NCBI GenBank assembly: GCA_018267055.1
Contig: JAFDZF010000175.1
Span: forward strand, 1 to 39,195
Reading direction: 5' to 3'
From: Bacteroidota bacterium
GTDB lineage: Bacteria > Bacteroidota > Bacteroidia > Flavobacteriales_F > PHOS-HE28
DNA: 39,195 bases
The position numbers were made by a program, and so were the translations under genes. Below, piece after piece: positions 16,233-23,891 of this stretch; position 1 is the stretch's first letter, and each line of letters begins with the position of its first letter. The notes under the pieces were generated by a model. It saw only the letters and a list, made by a program, of their open reading frames with translations, was not told the DNA's origin and made no database searches.

Positions 16233-17335
16233 GGATCACCGTGCTCACCAGCAGCCGTGCCGACCTCGGCATCCAGCTCCCGCTGTTGCGCGCGCTGCAG
16301 GCCGATCCGTTCTTCGACCTGCGCGTGGTCGCGTTCGGCAGCCATGGCGACCGGCGGTTCGGGCATACGCTCGACGAGGTCGTGGCCTCCGGGATCGGCC
16401 CCGTATCCGTGCTGCCGCCGGTGCTGGAGCACGACGACCCCGCGGGAGTGGCCGCGGCCATGGGGGCCACATTGCAGCAGTTCAGCACGTTCTGGCGCGA
16501 CCATCCAACGGACATGATCGTGGCCTTGGGCGACCGGTACGAGATGTTCGCGGCCGTGGCCGCCGCCCTTCCCTTCGGCCTGCCGGTGGCGCACCTGCAC
16601 GGTGGTGAGACCACCTTGGGCGCGATCGACAATGCGCTGCGCCATTCGATCACGCACATGGCGGCCCTGCATTTCACCTGCGCCGAGCCTTACCGGAAGC
16701 GGGTGGTGGAGCTCACCGGCAGCACGGCCCACGTGTATGACACCGGCGCCTTGGGCTATGACAACCTGCGACGCATGGAGCTGCTGTCCGTCCCGGCCAT
16801 CCGGGAGCGGTACGGCGTGGACCTGGCGGATCCCACCGTCCTGATCACCTTCCATCCGGAGACCACCGCCCACCAGGACGAAGCGGTGCAGTGGGAGCGG
16901 TTCTCCGGCGCCTTGCACCGCCTGGCCGGGCGCTACCGGCTGCTCGTGACGCTGCCCAACGCCGATACGCACGGCCTCCGGCTGCGCGAACGCTGGAAGG
17001 CGTTCCTGCGGGATATGCCTTCCGCCACCGGCGTCGATTCGCTCGGGTCGCTGGGCTACCTCTCGTGCATGCGGCATTGCGCGTTCATGCTGGGCAACAG
17101 CAGCAGCGGGTACGTGGAGGCCTCGTTCTTCCCCAAGCACGTCATCGATGTCGGCGAGCGCCAGTCGGGCCGGATCGTCACCCCCAACATCCACCGGTGC
17201 GCGATCGACACGGATGCCATCCTGGCCGCCGTGTCCGCCGTGGAGCGATCGGCCCTTCCCGAAGGCACGCGCATCTATGGGGACGGCCACACAGCGGAAC
17301 GGATGGTGGACCTGTTGAAGCAGTACAAGCGATAG
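16229..17335 (+). CDS. legG: Hydrolysing sugar-nucleotide 2-epimerase LegG (NeuC family)
   Basis: A 368-residue GT-B-fold enzyme of the hydrolysing UDP-GlcNAc 2-epimerase group. It should cleave the nucleotide from the diacetamido sugar while inverting C2, giving the free mannose-configured substrate of LegI. Recognisable parts are the N-terminal TSSRADLGIQLPLL, the VALGDRYEMFAAVAAA segment, AHLHGGETTLGAIDNALRHSITH with its conserved HGGE, and LGNSSSGYVEASFF near the C-terminus. The NeuC/LegG signature is clear, and residues are of the hydrolysing type rather than the reversible WecB type. The ATG overlaps the legI stop, and ptmE begins 3 bp after the stop. Confidence 0.9.
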   Translation: MRITVLTSSRADLGIQLPLLRALQADPFFDLRVVAFGSHGDRRFGHTLDEVVASGIGPVSVLPPVLEHDDPAGVAAAMGATLQQFSTFWRDHPTDMIVALGDRYEMFAAVAAALPFGLPVAHLHGGETTLGAIDNALRHSITHMAALHFTCAEPYRKRVVELTGSTAHVYDTGALGYDNLRRMELLSVPAIRERYGVDLADPTVLITFHPETTAHQDEAVQWERFSGALHRLAGRYRLLVTLPNADTHGLRLRERWKAFLRDMPSATGVDSLGSLGYLSCMRHCAFMLGNSSSGYVEASFFPKHVIDVGERQSGRIVTPNIHRCAIDTDAILAAVSAVERSALPEGTRIYGDGHTAERMVDLLKQYKR

Positions 17336-17338
17336 GAC

Positions 17339-18394
17339 ATGGAGCTGAACGATCGCCAGTTGTTGCATGCGGGCGCCACGCTCAAGGAGGCCCTGGAGAA
17401 GCTGAACTCCGCGGGCCAGCACCTCACGCTGTTCGTGGTGGACGACCGGCGCCGGCTGCTGGGCAGCCTCACCGACGGCGACATCCGGCGCGGCCTGCTG
17501 GCGGGGCACGACCTTTCCTCCGCCGTCACCCGCGTGATGAACGGCAGGCCGCGTTCACTGCGGGAGGACGAGGAGGCGGTGGACCTCCTGCGCGATCTGC
17601 GCGCGGCGGGCATCAAGCTGATGCCGATCGTGGATGCGGACGATGTGGTGCTGCGCGTGGCGGACCTGGAGGGCGTGCAGAGCATCCTGCCGGTGGACGC
17701 GCTGATCATGGCCGGCGGCCGCGGCGAGCGCCTGCGCCCCTATACCGACCACACGCCCAAGCCGCTCATCCCTGTGGGCGGGAAGCCCATCATCGAGCAT
17801 ACGCTGGACCTGCTCAAACGCTTCGGCATCGAGCACGTGGCCGTTTCGGTGAACTACCTGCGGGAGCGCATCATGGACCACCTGGGCGATGGCGCGACGG
17901 CCGGCCTGCGGATCACCTACGTGCACGAGGACGCCCCCCTGGGCACGGCGGGCGCATTGAAGCTCCTGCCCGCGGGCCATCACGCCACCGTGATGATGAT
18001 GAACAGCGACCTCCTCACCGACGTGGCCCTCGACCGCATGTACAAGAGGTTCCGTGAGGCGGATGCGGACCTGGCCGTGGCCACCACCGATCATCACGTG
18101 CGGCTGCCGTACGCGGTGATGGACCTGGACGGCGACCGCGTGCTGGCCTTCCGGGAGAAGCCTTCGATCGCCTATCCGTGCAACGCCGGCATCTATATGA
18201 TGAAGCGCACCGTCATCGACCGGGTGCCCGCCGGAAGGCCCTACAATGCGACGGACCTCATCCAGGACCTGCTGGACCGCGGCGGCAAGGTGATCGCCTT
18301 CCCGATCGGGGGCTATTGGCTCGATATCGGCCGCCCCGACGACCTTCGGCTGGCGCGCCAGCACTACGAAGGCCCGGAGCAGCCGGCTCAGTAG
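17339..18394 (+). CDS. ptmE: CBS-nucleotidyltransferase fusion PtmE (GDP-glucosamine synthesis)
   Basis: A 351-residue two-part protein. Residues 1 to about 115 form a pair of CBS motifs (LFVVDDRRRLLGSLTDGDIRRGL and then LMPIVDADDVVLRV). Residues from about 120 to the end form a sugar-phosphate nucleotidyltransferase with MAGGRGERLRPYTDHTPKPL, the G-x-G-T-x-x-R-like loop and its catalytic lysine, EDAPLGTAGAL and MMNSDLL. The same architecture occurs in Campylobacter PtmE, which makes GDP-glucosamine from GlcN-1-phosphate and commits it to legionaminate. The CBS pair may bind an adenine nucleotide as a regulator. A GlcN-phosphate mutase and an N-acetyltransferase are not present here. It overlaps the convergent transferase gene by 7 bp. 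Confidence 0.85.
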   Translation: MELNDRQLLHAGATLKEALEKLNSAGQHLTLFVVDDRRRLLGSLTDGDIRRGLLAGHDLSSAVTRVMNGRPRSLREDEEAVDLLRDLRAAGIKLMPIVDADDVVLRVADLEGVQSILPVDALIMAGGRGERLRPYTDHTPKPLIPVGGKPIIEHTLDLLKRFGIEHVAVSVNYLRERIMDHLGDGATAGLRITYVHEDAPLGTAGALKLLPAGHHATVMMMNSDLLTDVALDRMYKRFREADADLAVATTDHHVRLPYAVMDLDGDRVLAFREKPSIAYPCNAGIYMMKRTVIDRVPAGRPYNATDLIQDLLDRGGKVIAFPIGGYWLDIGRPDDLRLARQHYEGPEQPAQ

Positions 18395-19548
18395 GGAAGG
18401 CAGCGTTCCGAAAAGACCTCCTTCACGAGCGGCTTCACCGCTTCCAACTGGCGCCGGAACAGCGGCGGTGCGTTCCCGATGAAGGCGTCCATGAAGTCGA
18501 TCGAGCTGTGGTAAGCGATCCCCGGCGCCGTATAGAGCTGCGACAGGTAGAAGCACGCCGAAGAAAAGAGGCAGAAGACGTGCTCGGTCCGGTCGGCCCA
18601 GCGGGCGAACAGGACCTCGATCGCCATGTTCTTTTGCCACGGCTCGTCCAGCAGGGAGAAGGACAGGCCCAGCGCCCGGCAGTGGTCCTCGGTGCAGCGC
18701 AAAGCCTCCGCGGATGCGCGCGGATGGGGCTTCAGGAGGAAGTGGTAGCGGTGCGGGTCGTCCAGCGCGGAGAGCACGTGGTCGATGTATGCCGCCCAGA
18801 ACCGCCGCGGCACCTCGTACACTTCCACCGACTCCAGCAGGACGAGCACGAGCGGCTTGCCGATCGCGGCCGTGGGGTCGGGGGATGCCGCATCCGGATG
18901 CCGCTCCAGCAGCAGCCGGGCCACGTCGGGGAAGGGGATGGGCATCGGCAGCGGTGAGATGCCCTTGTCGTCGATGCCGTGCCTGCGCAGGTAGGCCGAG
19001 AACCGATCGGCGAAGAGCGCGATCATCGGGCCGCGCAGCCGGCCGCCCTCCACGATGAAGATGTAGTCGCCGATGCCGTGCTCGAAGAACACGCAGGGCG
19101 CCTCGGGATGCTGCGCGGCGAGGAGCTGGTTGAGGTGCGTCTGCGTATGGCCGTGGATGACGAGCTGTTCGCCCTGTGCCAGGAACGGGCGCAGCAGGTC
19201 CGCGAGGAGGCGGCCGTAACGCGCGTCCCGGCGGCGTTCGAACGCCCGCAGCGCCACCCGGTAGAAGGCCCGCGCCACGGGCAGTTCCTTCATCCGCCGC
19301 ATGGTGCGCTTCCGGAGCGAGGGCTTGTAGGTGATCCCCGCGGGGGGCTCATCGGAGAAGTTGCGGTACAGGGCCCAGGCATGGAGCGACGCGGCCTCTT
19401 CGATGATGCGGAGCATCGGCCCCTGGCGCTCGCCGGTGTCCACCAGCAGGATGTCCCGGTCGCCGGGCTGCGCCGTGTGCCGCGCATGGATGCACATGAG
19501 CACGCAGCTGATGTGCGAGGTGGTGACGAAGACGCGCGTGCGGGCCAT
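18388..19548 (-). CDS. Putative nonulosonate transferase (polysialyltransferase/GT52-like)
   Basis: A 386-residue protein that I read as a member of the bacterial sialyltransferase superfamily. It has, in order, the three motif positions of that group: an acidic-Gly motif in a degenerate form, E156-H157-G158 within FFEHGIGDY; a His-Pro motif H275-P276 in LKPHPR; and a double-serine motif S329-S330 in LFSSACF. In known enzymes these provide the general base, the CMP contact and phosphate contacts. There is no signal peptide, so it probably works on the cytoplasmic membrane face. It lies directly downstream of the flippase (stop and ATG abut) and converges on ptmE. A legionaminyltransferase using CMP-Leg is therefore likely but not proven; other GT-B transferases remain possible. 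Confidence 0.55.
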   Translation of the reverse strand: MARTRVFVTTSHISCVLMCIHARHTAQPGDRDILLVDTGERQGPMLRIIEEAASLHAWALYRNFSDEPPAGITYKPSLRKRTMRRMKELPVARAFYRVALRAFERRRDARYGRLLADLLRPFLAQGEQLVIHGHTQTHLNQLLAAQHPEAPCVFFEHGIGDYIFIVEGGRLRGPMIALFADRFSAYLRRHGIDDKGISPLPMPIPFPDVARLLLERHPDAASPDPTAAIGKPLVLVLLESVEVYEVPRRFWAAYIDHVLSALDDPHRYHFLLKPHPRASAEALRCTEDHCRALGLSFSLLDEPWQKNMAIEVLFARWADRTEHVFCLFSSACFYLSQLYTAPGIAYHSSIDFMDAFIGNAPPLFRRQLEAVKPLVKEVFSERCLPY

Positions 19549-21042
19549 CTAGGAGGGGACGGAGCGCTTCGTGTACTTGCGCAGGAAGCCGGGAAGCTGG
19601 TCGTACACCTCATCGGCCAGGCCCAGGCGCAGGACGACGGCGACGTACACCGCCAGCGCGATCACCGCGCGGACCGGGATGTTGACCCAGGGCGACCAGG
19701 GCAGCGGCACCAGCGTTCCGGCGACGGTCAGCACGGTGATGAGCACGAGCAGCTGCACCGTCCCGCGGTCGAAGGGCTGCATGTGGAAGCGCCGGCGGAT
19801 GAACTCGAACTTGAGGCCGTTGTACACGATGTTGGCGGAGCAGGAGGTCACCGCGGCGCCCATCATGCCCAGGTGGGGGATCAGCAGCCAGTTGCCGATC
19901 ACGGTGATCGCCAGCAGCACCACCAGGAACGCCGAGCCGTAGATGTACCGATCGGAATTGATGAGGATGGGGTGGTTGACGCCGGTGGCCATGTTGATCA
20001 GCGCCCCGAACGCGATCACGATGGAGACGGTCCAGCCGGGGTAGTATTCCGGGGGAAGGAGCGACAGCAGGTCGCGTACGTTCATCACCACGCCGAGGAA
20101 CATCAGCCCGCCGATCATCAGCAGGAAGCGGGACGAGCGGTGGTAGATGGTGCTCACCTGGGCCATGTCCTTCGCGGCCATGGCATGTGAGACCGCCGGG
20201 TTGGCGATGCGCTCCAGCGCGGTCATCGGCACCTCGATGATGAGGCCGATGAAGGCCGCCACCGAATACACGGCCACCTGCGCCACTTCGATGCGCCCCA
20301 CGAAGAGGGAATCGAGGTACTTGAGGCTCACCGAATTGATGGCGGTGAACGTGATCACGGCGCCATAGCGCAGGATGGAGCGGAGCCCGATGTGCCGGCG
20401 CATGTGCCCGATGTCCGGCACGAACCCCGGCCGGTCCACGATGAGCGCGTAGACCGCCAGGATCAGCGCCTGCGCCGTGTAGCTGAGGCAGAAGCCGAGC
20501 AGGAAGCCATTGAAGGACAGCACGCCCTGGAAGTGGAGCAGGATCAGCGCGATGAAGAACAGGCGGACCAGGATGTCGTTCACGAACGTGGGGAACACAC
20601 TGCGCAGCAGCGCCACGCAATAGGAGTTCAGCCCGAGCACGAAGGAGTACGAGACCGCCAGCAGGATGACGTAACCGTAGTTCGCGCCGAAGAGATCGCC
20701 ATGGGGACCGTAGATCCACTCCAGGGGGGCCTTGAGGAAATACAGGACGCACAGCCCCAGCGCCACCGAGGTGGTGAGGTAGAGCATCATGAACCCGAAG
20801 AAGCCGCTGTGGCGCCGTTCGCGATCGAACAGGCGCGGCAGGTAGCGCACCGTCACCGAGCTGATGCCGAACGACAGCAGGCTGCTCACCACCGTGCCGC
20901 AGGAGAGGATCAGGCGGGTGAGGCCCAGTTCGTCCGTCGTGAGGAAGTGCGGCTGGATGAACAGCAGGCTGACCGCCCCGACCAGTGTACCGATGTACAC
21001 CAGCATCGTGTTCCGGATGCCTTGGCGCTTGACGACTCCCAC
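19549..21042 (-). CDS. Polysaccharide flippase (Wzx/MOP superfamily)
   Basis: A 497-residue inner-membrane protein with about 13-14 hydrophobic helices and the spacing of Wzx/MATE-like flippases. It starts with RQGIRNTMLVYIGTLVGAVSLLF and contains TDELGLTRLILSCGTVVSSLL, the segment typical of Bacteroidota lipopolysaccharide flippases. It should move an undecaprenyl-linked oligosaccharide across the inner membrane. The start is GTG at 21042, 40 nt below a TACCTTCG box; the next ATG is 12 residues in. Its TAG stop is immediately followed by the ATG of the putative transferase. The context suggests that it exports the legionaminate-containing glycan. Confidence 0.88.
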   Translation of the reverse strand: MGVVKRQGIRNTMLVYIGTLVGAVSLLFIQPHFLTTDELGLTRLILSCGTVVSSLLSFGISSVTVRYLPRLFDRERRHSGFFGFMMLYLTTSVALGLCVLYFLKAPLEWIYGPHGDLFGANYGYVILLAVSYSFVLGLNSYCVALLRSVFPTFVNDILVRLFFIALILLHFQGVLSFNGFLLGFCLSYTAQALILAVYALIVDRPGFVPDIGHMRRHIGLRSILRYGAVITFTAINSVSLKYLDSLFVGRIEVAQVAVYSVAAFIGLIIEVPMTALERIANPAVSHAMAAKDMAQVSTIYHRSSRFLLMIGGLMFLGVVMNVRDLLSLLPPEYYPGWTVSIVIAFGALINMATGVNHPILINSDRYIYGSAFLVVLLAITVIGNWLLIPHLGMMGAAVTSCSANIVYNGLKFEFIRRRFHMQPFDRGTVQLLVLITVLTVAGTLVPLPWSPWVNIPVRAVIALAVYVAVVLRLGLADEVYDQLPGFLRKYTKRSVPS

Positions 21043-21081
21043 CGTTCGCTGGCCCTTCCGCCACGTGGGGGCGGGCCGGGC

Positions 21082-21089
21082 CGAAGGTA
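21082..21089 (-). promoter_or_regulatory. Putative -7 box TACCTTCG for the flippase gene
   Basis: The minus strand reads TACCTTCG, matching TAnnTTnG, 40 nt upstream of the flippase GTG in the 73-bp gap behind the PHP gene. It could start a two-gene flippase-transferase transcript. Confidence 0.45.
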
Positions 21090-21115
21090 GGCGGGCCGTT
21101 CCTATCCCCGCCGGC

Positions 21116-21799
21116 TCACGAGCGCCGCACGTGCTTCAGCCACGCGATGGGCGACCGGGCCACCGTGCCCACGAAGAGCCGGGCGTTCCCGGTCTTCACC
21201 GCCTTGGTGAGGATGCTTTGCAGGATGCTCCCATAGCCGGCATAGCGGTAGTGCTGGTCCACGGGACGCCGCATCCGGTCCATCCCGGGGCCGTCGAACA
21301 CGGTGTGGCAGGCGGCCACTTCGCGGTATGTGTGGGCGTCGCTGCCGCTGATGATGGGCTTGCCCGCGCTCCGGGCCAGCTCGATGGCCTGCGCGTTGCG
21401 GTGCTTGTCCGTACGGCCGTTGTAGCCTTCGATCAGGTCGAAGCCGCGAAGGTCGACGCCGGCCAGCCGGTGGTGCACGAACGGGTGGTTCAGGATGGAC
21501 AGGCCGCCCTGCCGCTCGATCTCGGCGAGCACCTCCGGGTAGGCCCGCGCCTGGATCTCCTCCTTCAGGTAGATGCCGGTGACATCGCCGATGTCCGTCT
21601 TGATCTCGGCGCCCACGATCACCTCCAGGTCGGGATAGGGGTTCCTGTCGCGCGCCTCCAGGCCGCCCTTGATGGTGTCGTGGTCGTTGATCACGATGGC
21701 GTTGAGCCCGCGCTCCCGGGCGAGCGTGAGGATGCGCACCGGGTCCATCCGGCAATCGTAGGAATGGTGCGTGTGCGTATGGAAGTCGATCCGGTACAT
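21116..21799 (-). CDS. PHP-domain metal-dependent phosphoesterase/hydrolase
   Basis: A 227-residue PHP-domain protein with all metal-binding motifs: DFHTHTHHSYDC at the N-terminus, INDHDTIKGG, the glutamate in GAEIKTD, the NHPF histidine and ISGSDAHTYRE. Such stand-alone domains usually are trinuclear-metal phosphoesterases; the substrate here is unknown. Two overlapping open frames occur in this stretch. The one ending at 21116 carries the motifs, and I start it at the ATG at 21799, which overlaps the last base of the ATP-grasp stop (TGATG). The longer upstream extension in this frame lies inside the ATP-grasp gene. It completes a four-gene chain with overlaps of 1-4 bp, so a role in modifying a surface glycan is likely. 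Confidence 0.85.
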   Translation of the reverse strand: MYRIDFHTHTHHSYDCRMDPVRILTLARERGLNAIVINDHDTIKGGLEARDRNPYPDLEVIVGAEIKTDIGDVTGIYLKEEIQARAYPEVLAEIERQGGLSILNHPFVHHRLAGVDLRGFDLIEGYNGRTDKHRNAQAIELARSAGKPIISGSDAHTYREVAACHTVFDGPGMDRMRRPVDQHYRYAGYGSILQSILTKAVKTGNARLFVGTVARSPIAWLKHVRRS

Positions 21800-22932
21800 C
21801 ACTTCCCCTGGATGCGGCGCCACAAGTATCGGAACACCAGCAATACCTGCACGGCATGTGGCAGCGGATCGGTGAGCCGGAGGTCCTTCCGCGAGCGGAA
21901 CAGGTCGCGCCCGATGGCCGGCAGGTCGCGCGGCCGCTCCAGGCCATGGAACAGCTCCCCATTGAGGATCCACTGGAAGCGCACGTCCGGCTTCCGGGGC
22001 AGCTCCAGCGCGGGCGGGCCGCCGAGCCGCTCGATCACCAGGCCGGGAAAGTCCACGCCACTGGCCATGGAGAGCTCCAGCGATCCCCAGAACTTCGGGT
22101 TGATCTCCATCAGGTGGAAGCGGCCATCGGACCGGGAGCGCTTGAACTCCACCATGGCCACGCCGTTCCAGCGCAGGCGGTCGAGCAGGGCGCGTCCCGA
22201 CCGTTCCAGTTCGTCATCATGCCAGCCTTCGGCACAGGTGCTCGCGCCGCCGGTCACCGGGTACTCGCGGATGCGGCGGTGCATGAAGGTGGTGCGGCAT
22301 TCCCCGTCGGCATAGAAGGCGAAGAAGCCGAAGCCCTCCCCATCGATGTACTGCTGCACGATCGGGAACGCGTCGGGGCCGAAGCCGTTCTCCGCGCACA
22401 TGCGGTCCCAGGCGGCGAGCATGGATGCGCGGTCCGAGGCATAGGCCACCACGTTGCGGCCCATCTCGAAGGCGGCCTTGATCACCACCGGGTAGCTGAT
22501 CGGCAAGGCGGCCAGCTCCGCGCGCGAGGCGTAGGCGTAGGTGTGGGGGAAGGGCACGCCCGCGGCGGCGGCCAGGGCATAGGTGGCGGCCTTCGATTCC
22601 GCGATGCGGAAGTTCTCCGGGGCGGGCGTGAGCAGGGCGCAATGGCGCGACAGCGCGGCATGGTGGTCCGCGCACACGGCGAAGGAGTGGCTGCCCACGG
22701 GGAACAGCACATCGTAGCCGCCTTTGCCCACCAGTTCCAGCAGGGCCGCGGCATAGGATGCGCGGTCCGAGGAGCGGGGAAGCAGGTGGCGGGCCTTGCA
22801 ATAGCGCGAGCGGAAGGCCGGCGCGAAGCGGTTGGCGGCGGCCACGTGCACGTCGAAGCCGCCGCGCCGGCCGAGCCATCGCGTGATGGCCAGCGTATTG
22901 GCATTGGCGCCGTCCAGCAGCAGGATCCTCAT
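21799..22932 (-). CDS. ATP-grasp domain ligase
   Basis: A 377-residue ATP-grasp enzyme, a fold that joins a carboxylate to an amine or thiol through an acyl-phosphate. The N-terminal pre-ATP-grasp domain has ILLLDGANANTLAITRWLG and the AVCADHHAAL segment. In the ATP-grasp part, K of YPVVIKAAFEMGRNVV is the nucleotide-binding lysine, IVQQYIDGEGFGFFAF forms the hinge, and LMEINPKFWGSLELSMASG supplies the metal-binding Glu and Asn. The last motif is characteristic of the carbamoyl-phosphate-synthase-like group found in capsule and antibiotic loci. I use the ATG at 22932, which overlaps the methyltransferase stop; longer frames lie inside that gene. It might attach an amino acid to an amino sugar, but the substrates are unknown. 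Confidence 0.85.
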   Translation of the reverse strand: MRILLLDGANANTLAITRWLGRRGGFDVHVAAANRFAPAFRSRYCKARHLLPRSSDRASYAAALLELVGKGGYDVLFPVGSHSFAVCADHHAALSRHCALLTPAPENFRIAESKAATYALAAAAGVPFPHTYAYASRAELAALPISYPVVIKAAFEMGRNVVAYASDRASMLAAWDRMCAENGFGPDAFPIVQQYIDGEGFGFFAFYADGECRTTFMHRRIREYPVTGGASTCAEGWHDDELERSGRALLDRLRWNGVAMVEFKRSRSDGRFHLMEINPKFWGSLELSMASGVDFPGLVIERLGGPPALELPRKPDVRFQWILNGELFHGLERPRDLPAIGRDLFRSRKDLRLTDPLPHAVQVLLVFRYLWRRIQGK

Positions 22933-23891
22933 GGGCAGGGACGGGCGAAGATCACGATCTCGCTGCCACGCTCCTGCTCCCAGGAGCGGCGGATCCAGGG
23001 CGAGAGCAGGTGGTAGGGGGCCAGGAGCAGGTGGTCGCCCAGCGTGCGGGGATAGGCGTAGTGGAACGGCTTCGCCTTCAGCCCGGCCGCTTTGCGCAGC
23101 ATGTTCAGGGGCCGCCGCAGCGAGAACAGCTGGGGGATGCTGCGGTGCATGAAGTCGCGGGCCTCGCGCTCGGCCACCGTGAAGCTGTGCCGCTCCAGGA
23201 GCAGGCCGAGGTTGTGCGGCGAATAATGGAAGAGGTGCTCCGGCGGCTGTCCCCACGACCACCAGCGGCCCGTCCAGCGGGAAACAAGGGAACCGAAATT
23301 GGGCACGGCCACCACCAGCACGCCCTGGGGCCGGAGCAGGACGCGCAATTGCGCCAGCAGGTCCGCCGGTGCCGTCGTGTGCTCCAGCACGTGCTCCATC
23401 AGGATGAGGTCGAACGAGGCCGGTGCGAAGGTGCCGGTATAGCGCCCTTCCGGCACGTGGAGGATCCGGCCGTTGAGCCCCTCGGAGCTCATCCGCGCAT
23501 AGGCCTCCGTCACCTCGGTCCCCACGGCGCGGTGGCCGGCCGTGTTGGCGTAGTGCACGAACACGCCGAAGCCGGAGCCGACCTCCAGGATATCGAGCGG
23601 CGATCGCCCGGTCATGCGCGCCGTGGTCGCCAGGACACGGTCGAAGAAGTCGCGCTTGGGGTTGTTGTCCGATGTGAGGAAGCGGCGGAGCAGCTGCAGG
23701 CGCAAGGCACGCTTGTCATCGGTGGTGCGGGTGCGGTCGTAGTGCTCGTCGAGCGCACGCTGCGCGGGGAGCGGGTGGACCTGCACGAAGCCGCAGGCCG
23801 CGCAGCGCCACATCGGGTGGCCGTTCACCGTGCGGAGCAAGGACGCCTCCTGCGCCCCGCAGCAGAGGCATGCGGGTCCGGTGGTGCTCAT
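22929..23891 (-). CDS. Class I SAM-dependent methyltransferase with N-terminal zinc ribbon
   Basis: A 320-residue methyltransferase. Four cysteines near the N-terminus (C8, C11, C30, C33) form a probable zinc ribbon, as in many methyltransferases of deoxysugar and O-antigen loci. The SAM-binding domain starts with LDILEVGSGFGVFVHY, followed by GTEVTEAYA, the acidic strand end FDLILMEHVLEHT and VLVVAVPNFGS. The C-terminal 100 residues are basic and may hold the substrate. The product is probably an O- or N-methylated sugar or amine. It is linked to both neighbours by 4-bp overlaps. No signal peptide is present, so it acts in the cytoplasm before export. The exact substrate is not evident. Confidence 0.87.
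   Translation of the reverse strand: MSTTGPACLCCGAQEASLLRTVNGHPMWRCAACGFVQVHPLPAQRALDEHYDRTRTTDDKRALRLQLLRRFLTSDNNPKRDFFDRVLATTARMTGRSPLDILEVGSGFGVFVHYANTAGHRAVGTEVTEAYARMSSEGLNGRILHVPEGRYTGTFAPASFDLILMEHVLEHTTAPADLLAQLRVLLRPQGVLVVAVPNFGSLVSRWTGRWWSWGQPPEHLFHYSPHNLGLLLERHSFTVAEREARDFMHRSIPQLFSLRRPLNMLRKAAGLKAKPFHYAYPRTLGDHLLLAPYHLLSPWIRRSWEQERGSEIVIFARPCP

Noticed and set aside
9534-18394. Reading the locus as a Neu5Ac (sialic acid) or pseudaminate pathway
   Set aside because: NeuA-, NeuB- and NeuC-like genes are present, but LegB, LegC, LegH and the PtmE fusion are not needed for Neu5Ac. No PseG-type hydrolase is present for pseudaminate; the hydrolysing 2-epimerase fits legionaminate.
21102-21962. 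Alternative 286-codon minus-strand frame overlapping the PHP gene
   Set aside because: It contains His-rich but unconserved sequence. The frame ending at 21116 carries the complete PHP metal motifs.
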